A stretch of DNA of 24,708 bases from a virus. Location of the stretch: IMG/VR virus record IMGVR_UViG_3300043410_000777, positions 1 to 24,708 of that record; one strand, written 5' to 3'. The translations under genes were made by a program, and so were the position numbers. How positions within the stretch are numbered: the stretch's first letter is position 1; each line of letters starts with the position of its first letter. Below, piece by piece: positions 15,235 to 21,105 of this stretch. The notes under the pieces were generated by a model that saw only the letters and a program-made list of their open reading frames with translations, was not told where the DNA came from and made no database searches.

Positions 15235-15291
15235 GTCCGAATTTTGATTCCTGCAACGCTAACTTGATTCTTGCAACGCCAAGTCCGAATT
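15232..15291. repeat. Nested direct repeats at the late promoter
   Basis: A 12-bp sequence CAAGTCCGAATT occurs at 15232-15243 and 15280-15291. Between them are two copies of TTGATTC(C/T)TGCAACGC (15244-15259 and 15264-15279) with a period of 20 bp. The proximal 12-mer overlaps the -35 box, and 20 bp is roughly two helical turns, which suggests a cooperative operator array. No protein is identified as the binder. Confidence 0.8.
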
Positions 15292-15613
15292 ATTCCCCCG
15301 TGATGCTGCGCTGCATCAAAAACCCCACGAAAAAATATATACCCCCCGGCCATGTTGAATTGGAAAAGGAAGGGGGTGGGTTCGCCAGAAATGGCTGAAG
15401 CAAAGCTTGGGAAAAATATGCCTTAATTAGTTGTCAAATGTTTACGTAGTTTCTATTGGAAGTGGTCGGTTGTGCAGATTATTGAGCGAAATTGGCCGGG
15501 CAGGAGGTATCTCACGCGCGGGGGGTCGGGTACGGGTGGGGGTCCGCCTGCCTGCCTACGCCGCGCTGCGTCGCGCGAAGATTAGCCCCGTAGGGGCTAA
15601 AAAGCGTCAAAAT
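15292..15613. other. Non-coding divergent control region with G-quadruplex motif and hairpins
   Basis: No convincing gene is seen on either strand. Contents are an inverted repeat TGATGC-N6-GCATCA (15301-15318), an AT-rich AAAAAATATATA tract near 15332, and four G runs on the plus strand at 15520-15542 (6, 3, 3 and 5 Gs, loops of 2, 3 and 1) that satisfy the G-quadruplex rule. There is also a perfect hairpin TTAGCCCC-GTA-GGGGCTAA (15582-15600) just upstream of the plus-strand promoter. The hairpin has no T tract in either direction, so an operator is more likely than a terminator. Confidence 0.6.
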
Positions 15614-15642
15614 TTGACAATCATCGCCGTTCGTGTCATCAT
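15614..15642 (+). promoter_or_regulatory. Plus-strand promoter opening the right arm
   Basis: TTGACA (15614-15619), a spacer of 17 bp with a TG extended element (15634-15635), and CATCAT (15637-15642, 4/6) form a good sigma70-type promoter. The predicted start is near 15649, about 36 nt before the ATG at 15685. It is the best forward promoter between the two arms and may direct early transcription by host polymerase. Confidence 0.6.
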
Positions 15643-15684
15643 GTGTCCCATATCGCGGTTCCCCCGCATCACTTGGAGATTCAC

Positions 15685-15834
15685 ATGCAGCAGGTAGTAC
15701 GTAAGGGCAGGCGCTTGTTCGCCGCGCCGCGTCGCCTCCCGCTTGCGGATCAAGTGCATGCAGGTACAGGTCCAGATATGCGGAAGCGTATGCCCACATA
15801 CGTCAAGCCCACGTATCTGGCGAGGACACGGTAA
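15685..15834 (+). CDS. Candidate small basic protein (49 aa)
   Basis: ATG 15685-15687 lies 6 bases after a GGAG site and about 36 nt behind the forward promoter. The 49-codon frame (MQQVVRKGRRLFAAPRRLPL, then ADQVHAGTGPDMRKRMPTYV) ends at TAA 15832-15834. Eleven Arg/Lys residues make it very basic. It is not recognised. A short early protein that takes over host functions would fit the position, but the surrounding DNA is hairpin-rich and the frame could be accidental. Confidence 0.4.
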   Translation: MQQVVRKGRRLFAAPRRLPLADQVHAGTGPDMRKRMPTYVKPTYLARTR

Positions 15835-16226
15835 CGCCTACGTTCTAGATCGAAGCCCTGAACCCGCAAGTGCATAGCTACGGCTATGCCCCGGACAGGC
15901 AACGGTACACGGCGCTAGCCTACGGCAGCATACGTTACGTACTCGACCCGCAAGCCCAACATGGGTGTGCGAGGCGCGGGGCGCGACGGCCCCGCATATA
16001 AGCTAGCGTGCAATAGATCCGGGTGGCACGGTAATACGTGTTGCACTAGCGTCCCGGCCCGTTAACCCGCAATCCAGCATGAGCCCATGTTGCTAGTAGC
16101 ACGTGGATTGTCATGTATACCCTAATCGGGCAGGGGAGTTTTACCTACAGCGTGACCCGCGTGTGTATCAGCAAGTGTCTGCATAGTGCGGATACTTGTC
16201 CATGCAATCACTCGGAGAACGCCAAC
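15835..16226. other. Hairpin-rich non-coding region
   Basis: No supported gene is seen in these 390 bp. Features are a perfect hairpin GCATAGC-TACG-GCTATGC (15872-15889), a second GCGGGGC-N6-GCCCCGC (15976-15995) and an inverted GTGCAA/TTGCAC pair (16008-16013, 16041-16046). The word ACCCGCAA recurs at about 15861, 15946 and 16066, and CTAGCG also recurs. A structured RNA, a long leader for the 170-aa gene or part of an origin are possible. No tRNA cloverleaf was found. Confidence 0.5.
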
Positions 16227-16739
16227 ATGACTACGCTCAACATCCTGTCCGTTGCCGACACCACGAAGCTGATCAAGTCGATCAAGGGCCGGGCCGCGTC
16301 CGTTCAGCGCGACATCCATACCGCCGCAGTCTCAACCCTCGCCCATATGCGGGATCACGGGGACTACACGCTCGCCGTCGCCCTCATGAATGCCCTCCCG
16401 AACGGTCAGCGCGTGAAGGGACTCGCCGCTTGGTACAAGAACTTTTCAGGTGGCAAGTTCGCTGTGCGTCAGGATCGCAAGGCCGGTAACGCTTGGGTCG
16501 GGCAGCTTGCGAAGGACCGCGACAGCACCGACTTCATGGTGGACGAAGCGAACGAAGTGACCTTTGCCGACTTCACGGCTGAGAAGGATCCGCAGCAGAC
16601 TACCGTTGCGTCGCTGGTCAAGTACTTGGAGCGCCTTGCGGATAACGACGACACGCTGCCGAATGGCAGCCCCAAGGTTGCGCCGGAAGCCCGTGCCCTC
16701 GCCATGAAGATGCTGGAGGATGCGGCGAAGGCCGCGTGA
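16227..16739 (+). CDS. Phage hypothetical protein (170 aa), monocistronic
   Basis: The frame opens upstream at 16113, but ATG 16227-16229 has GGAGAACGCCAAC before it and is the first Met of the charged, helical protein (MTTLNILSVADTTKLIKSIK). Recognisable blocks are QRDIHTAAVSTLAHMRDHGD and LMNALPNGQRVKGLAAWYKN, then FADFTAEKDPQQTTVASLVK. These recur as an uncharacterised protein in podovirus early regions. No catalytic motif or membrane segment is seen. It stands alone, with a long leader, a palindrome and a terminator behind it, which suggests separate, strong expression. Its function is unknown. Confidence 0.75.
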   Translation: MTTLNILSVADTTKLIKSIKGRAASVQRDIHTAAVSTLAHMRDHGDYTLAVALMNALPNGQRVKGLAAWYKNFSGGKFAVRQDRKAGNAWVGQLAKDRDSTDFMVDEANEVTFADFTAEKDPQQTTVASLVKYLERLADNDDTLPNGSPKVAPEARALAMKMLEDAAKAA

Positions 16740-16756
16740 TTCTGGTGGGCTTCAAC

Positions 16757-16780
16757 TGATATGGTGCTAGCACCATATCA
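16757..16780. repeat. Perfect 24-bp palindrome
   Basis: Each half is TGATATGGTGCT, and the 24 bases are fully self-complementary without a mismatch or spacer. It lies 17 bp after the stop of the 170-aa gene and 20 bp before its terminator stem. It could be an operator for a dimeric protein, or an RNA hairpin that is an RNase III or stability element in the 3' UTR. Confidence 0.95.
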
Positions 16781-16799
16781 CAACCTCGCGCCGCCTGTC

Positions 16800-16829
16800 A
16801 AGCCCCCGCATGGGGGCTTTTGCGTTTTG
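16800..16829 (+). terminator. Rho-independent terminator of the 170-aa gene
   Basis: AAGCCCCC-GCAT-GGGGGCTT (16800-16819) forms an eight-pair stem with a four-base loop and runs into TTGCGTTTTG, a T-rich tail. It is placed about 60 bp after the stop codon. It separates the isolated gene from the operon that begins at 17212. Confidence 0.85.
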
Positions 16830-16840
16830 CTGCACCTGCG

Positions 16841-17187
16841 TGAGTAGCAAATCGACGTTTTGAGTAGCGTGAGTAGTTAAATGAGTAGTAAAGAATGTCG
16901 TGTAAGTGCTTGATTCGCAAGTGAGAAGTAGTAGGTATACCCCTATTTGAGTAGCTGAGTAGCTATATTACAGGCTCCTAGCCAATTTGCCCTTATGCCC
17001 AACACGTGCGCAACAAGTTTTTTCTGTGTTGCTGCGGTCAAGGGAGGGCTGGCGCTGGTTCTCGGAGCTACTCAAATTACTCAAAAGGACATCTTTGCAC
17101 CCATCACCTTGATCCTAAAAGGATTTCGCGTGAGTAAATTTTCGATTTTGCTGCCCAAACGCCCCCATTTGCTACTCAAGCTACTCA
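16841..17187. repeat. TGAGTAG iteron-like array in an intergenic region
   Basis: TGAGTAG occurs exactly six times on the plus strand (starting at 16841, 16861, 16870, 16882, 16948 and 16956). It occurs three times inverted as CTACTCA (17068, 17172 and 17181). Near matches are TGAGAAG at 16922, TTACTCA at 17077 and TGAGTAA at 17131. Forward copies cluster on the left and inverted copies on the right. A small palindrome ATCCT-AAA-AGGAT lies at 17112-17124. No gene is supported here. The layout resembles replication iterons or an operator array. Confidence 0.85.
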
Positions 17188-17211
17188 GAACCACACAAAG
17201 GACACAGGACC

Positions 17212-17448
17212 ATGACCGACGAAAGCAAGCCAACAATTAGTAAAGCCCTTGTCGACAAGATGTTTAGACATGTACGCGGCGGCTACCTCGACATGGACTG
17301 GAAGGTCTTCGACAGCGACGGCAACCCTGACCCAAAGAAGCGCCTATTCGGTGGCGCGTGGATCGTTGTCGAGGACGCATACACATATGTATTCCTGCGT
17401 GTGAACGAGGACATGACCCTGACCGAATACACAAAGGAGTACGAGTGA
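17212..17448 (+). CDS. Hypothetical protein (78 aa)
   Basis: ATG 17212-17214 is preceded by an AGGA site at close spacing. The 78-aa product has a charged N-terminus (MTDESKPTISKALVDKMFRH). A predicted beta part follows (GGYLDMDWKVFDSDGNPDPK, then GGAWIVVEDAYTYVFLRVN) and an acidic end. I do not recognise it. Its stop overlaps the next start as GTGA, so the two form a coupled pair that opens the right-arm operon directly after the iteron-like region. It could include a regulator of that region, but nothing in the sequence proves DNA binding. Confidence 0.65.
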   Translation: MTDESKPTISKALVDKMFRHVRGGYLDMDWKVFDSDGNPDPKKRLFGGAWIVVEDAYTYVFLRVNEDMTLTEYTKEYE

Positions 17449-17630
17449 CCAAGCTGCGCACATACATAAAGAAGCTACTGCAAGCGATCAACCATGCAGG
17501 TAAGAACGACGACGCCACCATCGACGCCTTGACCGTTGCAGTAACCGAGGCCAAGACCGTCGCCCAAACCAAATCCATTGCCGACGCTGCCGTCCATCTA
17601 AAGGCTGCCGTTAGCAAACTGAACCTGTGA
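17445..17630 (+). CDS. Hypothetical helical protein (61 aa)
   Basis: The GTG at 17445-17447 overlaps the previous TGA, with AGGAG 6 bases upstream, so this start is preferred to the ATG at 17358, which lies inside the other gene. The 61-aa product (GTG read as Met, then TKLRTYIKKLLQAINHAGKN) consists of a basic N-terminal helix and a long Ala-rich helix with the pattern AVTEAKTVAQTKSIADAAVH. The family is unknown. The helical content and charge suggest a small accessory or DNA-associated protein, but this is inference. Confidence 0.6.
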   Translation: MTKLRTYIKKLLQAINHAGKNDDATIDALTVAVTEAKTVAQTKSIADAAVHLKAAVSKLNL

Positions 17631-17644
17631 GAAGTGGAGGCTGT

Positions 17645-18046
17645 ATGAACGAGATCGACTATTACAGGATGCAGGAAGACGCGGCAGAGGGGCAGGTTTG
17701 CCTCGACAACTTGAACGCGATCCTGTCCGCCAACGGCGGCGAGATGACGGTGGCTGACTTGTACCGCAGCATCTATAAGTACATCGATTGTGGTCCGTGG
17801 CTGTCCGTGCAGTTGCATGACGGGACTTGGAAGCATTGCGACGAATTGCATGGAATTGAAAATGGCAACGTCCGGGCGCTGCTTGTCGGTTCCATTGTCG
17901 AAGGCTGCGATGCGGAAGTGACCGGGCGCGTCCTCGACCTGCTGGAGTTTGAAACGCCAGAGGATGCCGTCGCTGCGTTTGACCATGAGGTCGATCAGGT
18001 CAATGCGGAAGCCTGCGCGTTGTGGGATGAAGTAAACGCAACTTAA
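17645..18046 (+). CDS. Hypothetical acidic protein (133 aa)
   Basis: ATG 17645-17647 has GGAGG just upstream. A GTG at 17627 would add six residues and overlap the preceding stop. The 133-aa protein is acidic and contains Cys at several places (CLDNLNAIL, IDCGPWL, HCDEL, EGCDAE). It includes a segment NGGEMTVADLYRSIYKYIDC, a central LSVQLHDGTWKHCDELHGIE, and a C-terminal helix. The layout hints at a winged-helix-like or small regulatory fold, but no family is recognised. It is co-oriented with and close to its neighbours. Confidence 0.6.
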   Translation: MNEIDYYRMQEDAAEGQVCLDNLNAILSANGGEMTVADLYRSIYKYIDCGPWLSVQLHDGTWKHCDELHGIENGNVRALLVGSIVEGCDAEVTGRVLDLLEFETPEDAVAAFDHEVDQVNAEACALWDEVNAT

Positions 18047-18066
18047 GACCTGACCGAAAAAGGGAA

Positions 18067-18094
18067 TTGACACGCATATGGAAACCGTTATATC
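18067..18094 (+). promoter_or_regulatory. Possible promoter for the MoxR module operon
   Basis: TTGACA (18067-18072), a 16-bp spacer and TATATC (18089-18094, 4/6) would start transcription near 18101. It overlaps the start codon of the 57-aa frame, so that frame would not be translated from this transcript. The next full gene is at 18273. The -35 is perfect, the -10 is moderate, and the spacing is at the short end. Confidence 0.4.
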
Positions 18095-18251
18095 ATTGGC
18101 AATCTTCTACGCAATCGCTGCGATTGCCACGTGGATGCTGGAGCGCAAGAGTAATTCAGGACTGCCGCCCCCGGATCGGTCAGTAAAACGCAACGCTGAA
18201 ATCTTCGACGAGATGGCACGGTACAAGGCGCGACTGCGCCACCAGAAGTAG
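18078..18251 (+). CDS. Small single-pass membrane protein (57 aa)
   Basis: This 57-codon frame (ATG 18078-18080, TAG 18249-18251) encodes METVISLAIFYAIAAIATWM followed by LERKSNSG, a soluble Pro-containing linker and a basic tail (ARYKARLRHQK). Residues 4-20 form one membrane segment, and the Arg/Lys after it suggests that the C-terminus stays in the cytoplasm. The Shine-Dalgarno (AAGGGA) is 12 bases away and weak. No family is known to me. A membrane anchor or superinfection-exclusion-type small protein would fit. The gap it fills (18047-18272) has no other candidate. Confidence 0.5.
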   Translation: METVISLAIFYAIAAIATWMLERKSNSGLPPPDRSVKRNAEIFDEMARYKARLRHQK

Positions 18252-18272
18252 ACATATATAAGGAGTGCGAGA

Positions 18273-19361
18273 GTGCAAACACATGAGCCCCAGTCGGGTA
18301 CGTTCTCGGCTGCCCTACACCTTTACAACAACCTGCAGGACAAGTGGAAGAACACCCTGCCCCTGCGTGGACAGAAGCCCAAGAACCCCGGCGACCCCAA
18401 GCCCGACATCAGGCCCATCGGACGGCGCAGCCGCAAGCACGAGGTGGTCGAGCGGATTGACCTTGAGGACGGGACGTATGCCTATGCCGCTACGCTGTAC
18501 CAGATCCGCTGCGTGATTGCCTACCCGGACGGGACGTTCACGGTAAGCACGGGAGGTTGGGATACCCCATCGACCGCTAAGTTTATTAGTCAGTACACGC
18601 CGTGGCATATAAGCTGCGTCAAGGTATCCAATAACTTGTGGCTGTATGGTAGGGTCTCGGCCAGCGGCAAGCCGCCCATAAAGCACAGGCTGGGGCAGGA
18701 GCCGACACGCTTCTATATAGAGGCAACCGAGGACTACGGTGCGCTGGTATGTCTGGACTCCAAACCCATCAAGGTGGAGCGCGTGGACCGCAAGAAAACC
18801 CGCCCCTACCACGACAAGCTGCGTCCGTTCATGGACTGGATGAGCGCGACCCTTACCATGTCGGATGAGTGGCTGATGCATGAGACACGCAAGGCTGTGC
18901 TAGGGATTCACAGCTACAGCGAGACTAACCCGGACGGCAGCATCACTATTATCCCCAGCGGTCAGTACGCCAACCCGAACCTTTCACCATCTGGCAACAG
19001 CGTGCCACGAGAACTCTACCAATGGGGCAGCGGTGGCTACGGACCCAACAGCATGGCTAGTCGAGTAGCGTTCGAATGGTTCAGCGACCTGCATGAGCGC
19101 GAGGATGACTGGCTATTTGCCTTGTGCATTCTGTCCCTACGGTATCGAGGGTATGACCATGCCGCTGACGTTTCACGGCTGGCCGAGTCGCACACTAGGA
19201 TGGTGAACGGTAGGAACTGGCCGGTTAAGTATTATGACCTGCGACTTAGCTTCAAGGCGCTGAAGCGTTTTGTGTACGAGTTGATTGCCAGCGCACCGGA
19301 CAACGTGAAGATCGTCGAGCGTCAGGCGACGGATCAGTTTCTTAATAACGTAGTCGGCTAA
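18273..19361 (+). CDS. Uncharacterised 362-aa protein upstream of MoxR gene
   Basis: GTG 18273-18275 is used because AAGGAG lies 7 bases upstream; the next in-frame Met is far downstream. The 362-aa protein has a basic N-terminus with Pro-rich PKNPGDPKPDIRPIGRRSRK. A beta-type part follows (HEVVERIDLEDGTYAYAATL, then CVIAYPDGTFTVSTGGWDTP), then a middle region including KAVLGIHSYSE, and a C-terminal helical part (FVYELIASAPDNVKIVERQA). No catalytic triad, membrane segment or metal motif is seen. It is separated from the ATPase by 26 bp and is likely co-transcribed, so it may be a partner or substrate of the MoxR module. Its function is unknown. Confidence 0.65.
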   Translation: MQTHEPQSGTFSAALHLYNNLQDKWKNTLPLRGQKPKNPGDPKPDIRPIGRRSRKHEVVERIDLEDGTYAYAATLYQIRCVIAYPDGTFTVSTGGWDTPSTAKFISQYTPWHISCVKVSNNLWLYGRVSASGKPPIKHRLGQEPTRFYIEATEDYGALVCLDSKPIKVERVDRKKTRPYHDKLRPFMDWMSATLTMSDEWLMHETRKAVLGIHSYSETNPDGSITIIPSGQYANPNLSPSGNSVPRELYQWGSGGYGPNSMASRVAFEWFSDLHEREDDWLFALCILSLRYRGYDHAADVSRLAESHTRMVNGRNWPVKYYDLRLSFKALKRFVYELIASAPDNVKIVERQATDQFLNNVVG

Positions 19362-19387
19362 GCCGACACACAACAGGAGAGTGCAGT

Positions 19388-20464
19388 ATGAGCGTCATCA
19401 ATTTCGGTGGCAGCGTTTCGCTGTCTGAGTTTGCCACGGCTGTCGGCACGGTAGGGCGAGAGGTAACTATCATCGGCGAGGGCGAGCCGGGTATCGGCAA
19501 GTCAGCAACACGCAACGCACTTATGCAATTGTATCCCGAGCATCACCATGCGTACATCGATTGCACGTTGCTTGACCTTGGCGACTTCGCCCTGCCGTAT
19601 ACGGTCGAGGAGAACGGACTCAAGGTTACCCGCTTCGCTCCCAATGCACGGTTCGGGTTCCACATGGGCAAGCCGGTTGTCATCATGCTGGACGAGATCG
19701 GCAAGGCTATGAAGGCTGTCAAGAATGTGCTCTTGACGCTCATGCTGGAGCATCGCATCGGTGACCAGTATCTACCCGAGGGTAGCATTGTGTTCGGCAC
19801 CACTAACCTGCAATCGGATGGTGTCGGCGACTCGCTGGAAGCACACGCCAAGAATCGCATTGCGTTTGTCAAGGTTCGCAAGCCCGACTCCGACTCTTGG
19901 ATCGAGTGGGCCATTAACAACGACGTTGCGCCCGAGATCATCGCATGGGTAAAGCAGTTCCCACATGCACTCGCCAGCTACACCGACCCGAGCCAGTCCG
20001 ACAACCCGTATATCTTCAACCCTCGCAGGGCGGCGCAGACAGCGTTTGTCACGCCACGGTCGCTTGAGAAGGCTAGCCACATTGCCAAGCAGCGAGCATC
20101 ACTTGGCGACAACCTGACCATCAGTCTCTTGACCGGCACCATCGGCGAGTCGGCGGCGCGTGACATGAACGCGTTCTTTACGGTGGTCGATAAGCTGCCC
20201 ACATGGGATGCGGTTATCGCTTCGCCCGAGACTGCCAAGCTGCCCGATAACGACGCGGTGGCTAAGTGCATCATGGTGTATAGCGCAATCACACGGATCG
20301 AGCGTGAGACGCTGGGTAAGTGGATGACCTACCTGCAACGTATGGATAAGGAGTGGCAAGCCCTGTTCGCCACTAGCGTCATGAAGTCCCCGAGCAAGCA
20401 GGTGTTCTGTGTGCTCAACAAGGAGTTCAAGGACTGGGCGCTTGCTAACCAATGGCTGTTCTAA
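19388..20464 (+). CDS. MoxR-family AAA+ ATPase
   Basis: The 358-aa protein starts at ATG 19388-19390 with AGGAG upstream. It has the full AAA+ set: Walker A GEPGIGKS (32-39), a loop with LLDLGDFALPY, Walker B VVIMLDE (97-103, D102/E103), sensor 1 in FGTTN (136-140), and an Arg in EAHAKNRI (R157) in the place of the MoxR arginine finger. The C-terminal 150 residues are helical (lid plus extension). MoxR ATPases are hexameric chaperones that act with VWA-domain partners to mature or load metal cofactors or remodel complexes (RavA/ViaA, CobS/CobT, NorQ/NorD). Its partner here is probably the protein at 21106-22269. Its target in infection is unknown. Confidence 0.85.
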   Translation: MSVINFGGSVSLSEFATAVGTVGREVTIIGEGEPGIGKSATRNALMQLYPEHHHAYIDCTLLDLGDFALPYTVEENGLKVTRFAPNARFGFHMGKPVVIMLDEIGKAMKAVKNVLLTLMLEHRIGDQYLPEGSIVFGTTNLQSDGVGDSLEAHAKNRIAFVKVRKPDSDSWIEWAINNDVAPEIIAWVKQFPHALASYTDPSQSDNPYIFNPRRAAQTAFVTPRSLEKASHIAKQRASLGDNLTISLLTGTIGESAARDMNAFFTVVDKLPTWDAVIASPETAKLPDNDAVAKCIMVYSAITRIERETLGKWMTYLQRMDKEWQALFATSVMKSPSKQVFCVLNKEFKDWALANQWLF

Positions 20465-20475
20465 AGGAGAGCGAC

Positions 20476-20700
20476 ATGGAAGAAACCGTACAGGTCGAAC
20501 GCATCAAGCAGTTGGTGACTATGATTATGGATGCGCTAGTGGAGTTTAACGCTACGCCTACCGAGGGCATGACTGCATTGTCTATGGTGCTTACTTCATC
20601 GGCGGCTATGTTCGGTGTGGATAAGCAAACCACGATGTCGGCGATCAGCAACACCTATGATCAAATGTCCAAGGCTGGATTCAGGGAGAACCTGCAATGA
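20476..20700 (+). CDS. Small protein between ATPase and VWA genes (74 aa)
   Basis: ATG 20476-20478 follows AAGGAG at good distance, 12 bases after the ATPase stop; an alternative Met upstream overlaps the ATPase gene. The 74-aa product is helical (MEETVQVERIKQLVTMIMDA, then LVEFNATPTEGMTALSMVLT, with AAMFGVDKQTTMSAISNTYD). It resembles a small all-helical adaptor but no domain is recognised. Its stop overlaps the next ATG as ATGA. The tight coupling suggests a fixed stoichiometry with the neighbouring proteins, an inference. Confidence 0.7.
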   Translation: MEETVQVERIKQLVTMIMDALVEFNATPTEGMTALSMVLTSSAAMFGVDKQTTMSAISNTYDQMSKAGFRENLQ

Positions 20701-20936
20701 GTAAGTCGATCCTTCAGGTGGGTTACCACCAGCTAATCATGGATACCAACCTAGCTATGACGCTGTTCAAGCTACTTAACCGGGAGCAGATTTACCTGAA
20801 GGACTCGACGTATAAAGTGGACGAGAGTGGCAAGACTGTTGAGATCATCAAGGCTAAGCCCTTCAATCACGAGACGGTTGTACGTGGACTAAACGAGGCC
20901 GACTTCGCCCTTTGGAAAATTGCAGGAGCAGAGTGA
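20697..20936 (+). CDS. Small protein between ATPase and VWA genes (79 aa)
   Basis: The 79-aa gene begins at ATG 20697-20699, sharing four bases with the previous stop, and ends with a TGATG overlap into the next gene. The sequence (MSKSILQVGYHQLIMDTNLA, then LFKLLNREQIYLKDSTYKVD, and EIIKAKPFNHETVV) mixes a helix and short beta strands. There are no catalytic residues or membrane segments. I do not recognise a family. Position and double coupling point to a subunit or regulator of the MoxR/VWA module. Confidence 0.7.
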   Translation: MSKSILQVGYHQLIMDTNLAMTLFKLLNREQIYLKDSTYKVDESGKTVEIIKAKPFNHETVVRGLNEADFALWKIAGAE

Positions 20937-21103
20937 TGCAAGAGCGTTGGGTATTGATCCATTACTTCCCGCACGAGCCGACCCATGTGTACGGGACGTT
21001 CGATTCCGAAACCGAGGCGTGGGAGTACGGACAGCGGCAGGGCTTTGCCGTAGCTGGTGGCGCGTATGAAGCGCAGATGATCCGAGACATCAACGAGGAA
21101 TAA
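20936..21103 (+). CDS. Small protein just before the VWA gene (55 aa)
   Basis: The start is ATG 20936-20938 in a TGATG overlap with the upstream stop and AGGAG 7 bases away. An upstream Met at 20912 would lie inside the other gene. The 55-aa protein (MQERWVLIHYFPHEPTHVYG, then TFDSETEAWEYGQRQGFAVA) looks like a compact alpha/beta unit with Trp, Tyr and His residues. It ends two bases before the VWA/metallopeptidase gene. No known domain is seen. It is too short to be an enzyme on its own. Confidence 0.65.
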   Translation: MQERWVLIHYFPHEPTHVYGTFDSETEAWEYGQRQGFAVAGGAYEAQMIRDINEE

Positions 21104-21105
21104 GT

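Noticed and set aside
14597-15256. TTG start at 15256 for the small terminase
   Set aside because: It would lie upstream of the predicted transcription start near 15200 and translate through the promoter and repeats; the ATG at 15178 fits better.
15430-15465. TTGTCA with a 17-bp spacer and TATTGG as a forward promoter
   Set aside because: The -10 match is poor and the stronger TTGACA promoter lies 180 bp downstream.
15582-15600. TTAGCCCC-GTA-GGGGCTAA hairpin as a terminator
   Set aside because: There is no T tract after the stem in either direction, so I describe it only as a palindrome or operator candidate.
15835-16226. tRNA genes in the hairpin-rich region
   Set aside because: No cloverleaf with a T-loop GTTCGA-type motif and matched acceptor stem could be drawn.
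16841-17187. CRISPR array
   Set aside because: The repeats are only 7 bp, occur in both orientations and have irregular short spacing, which does not fit repeat-spacer units.
16995-17240. 81-codon frame in the iteron region
   Set aside because: It runs through the repeat array and overlaps the start of the better-supported gene at 17212; it has no Shine-Dalgarno site and no recognisable sequence.
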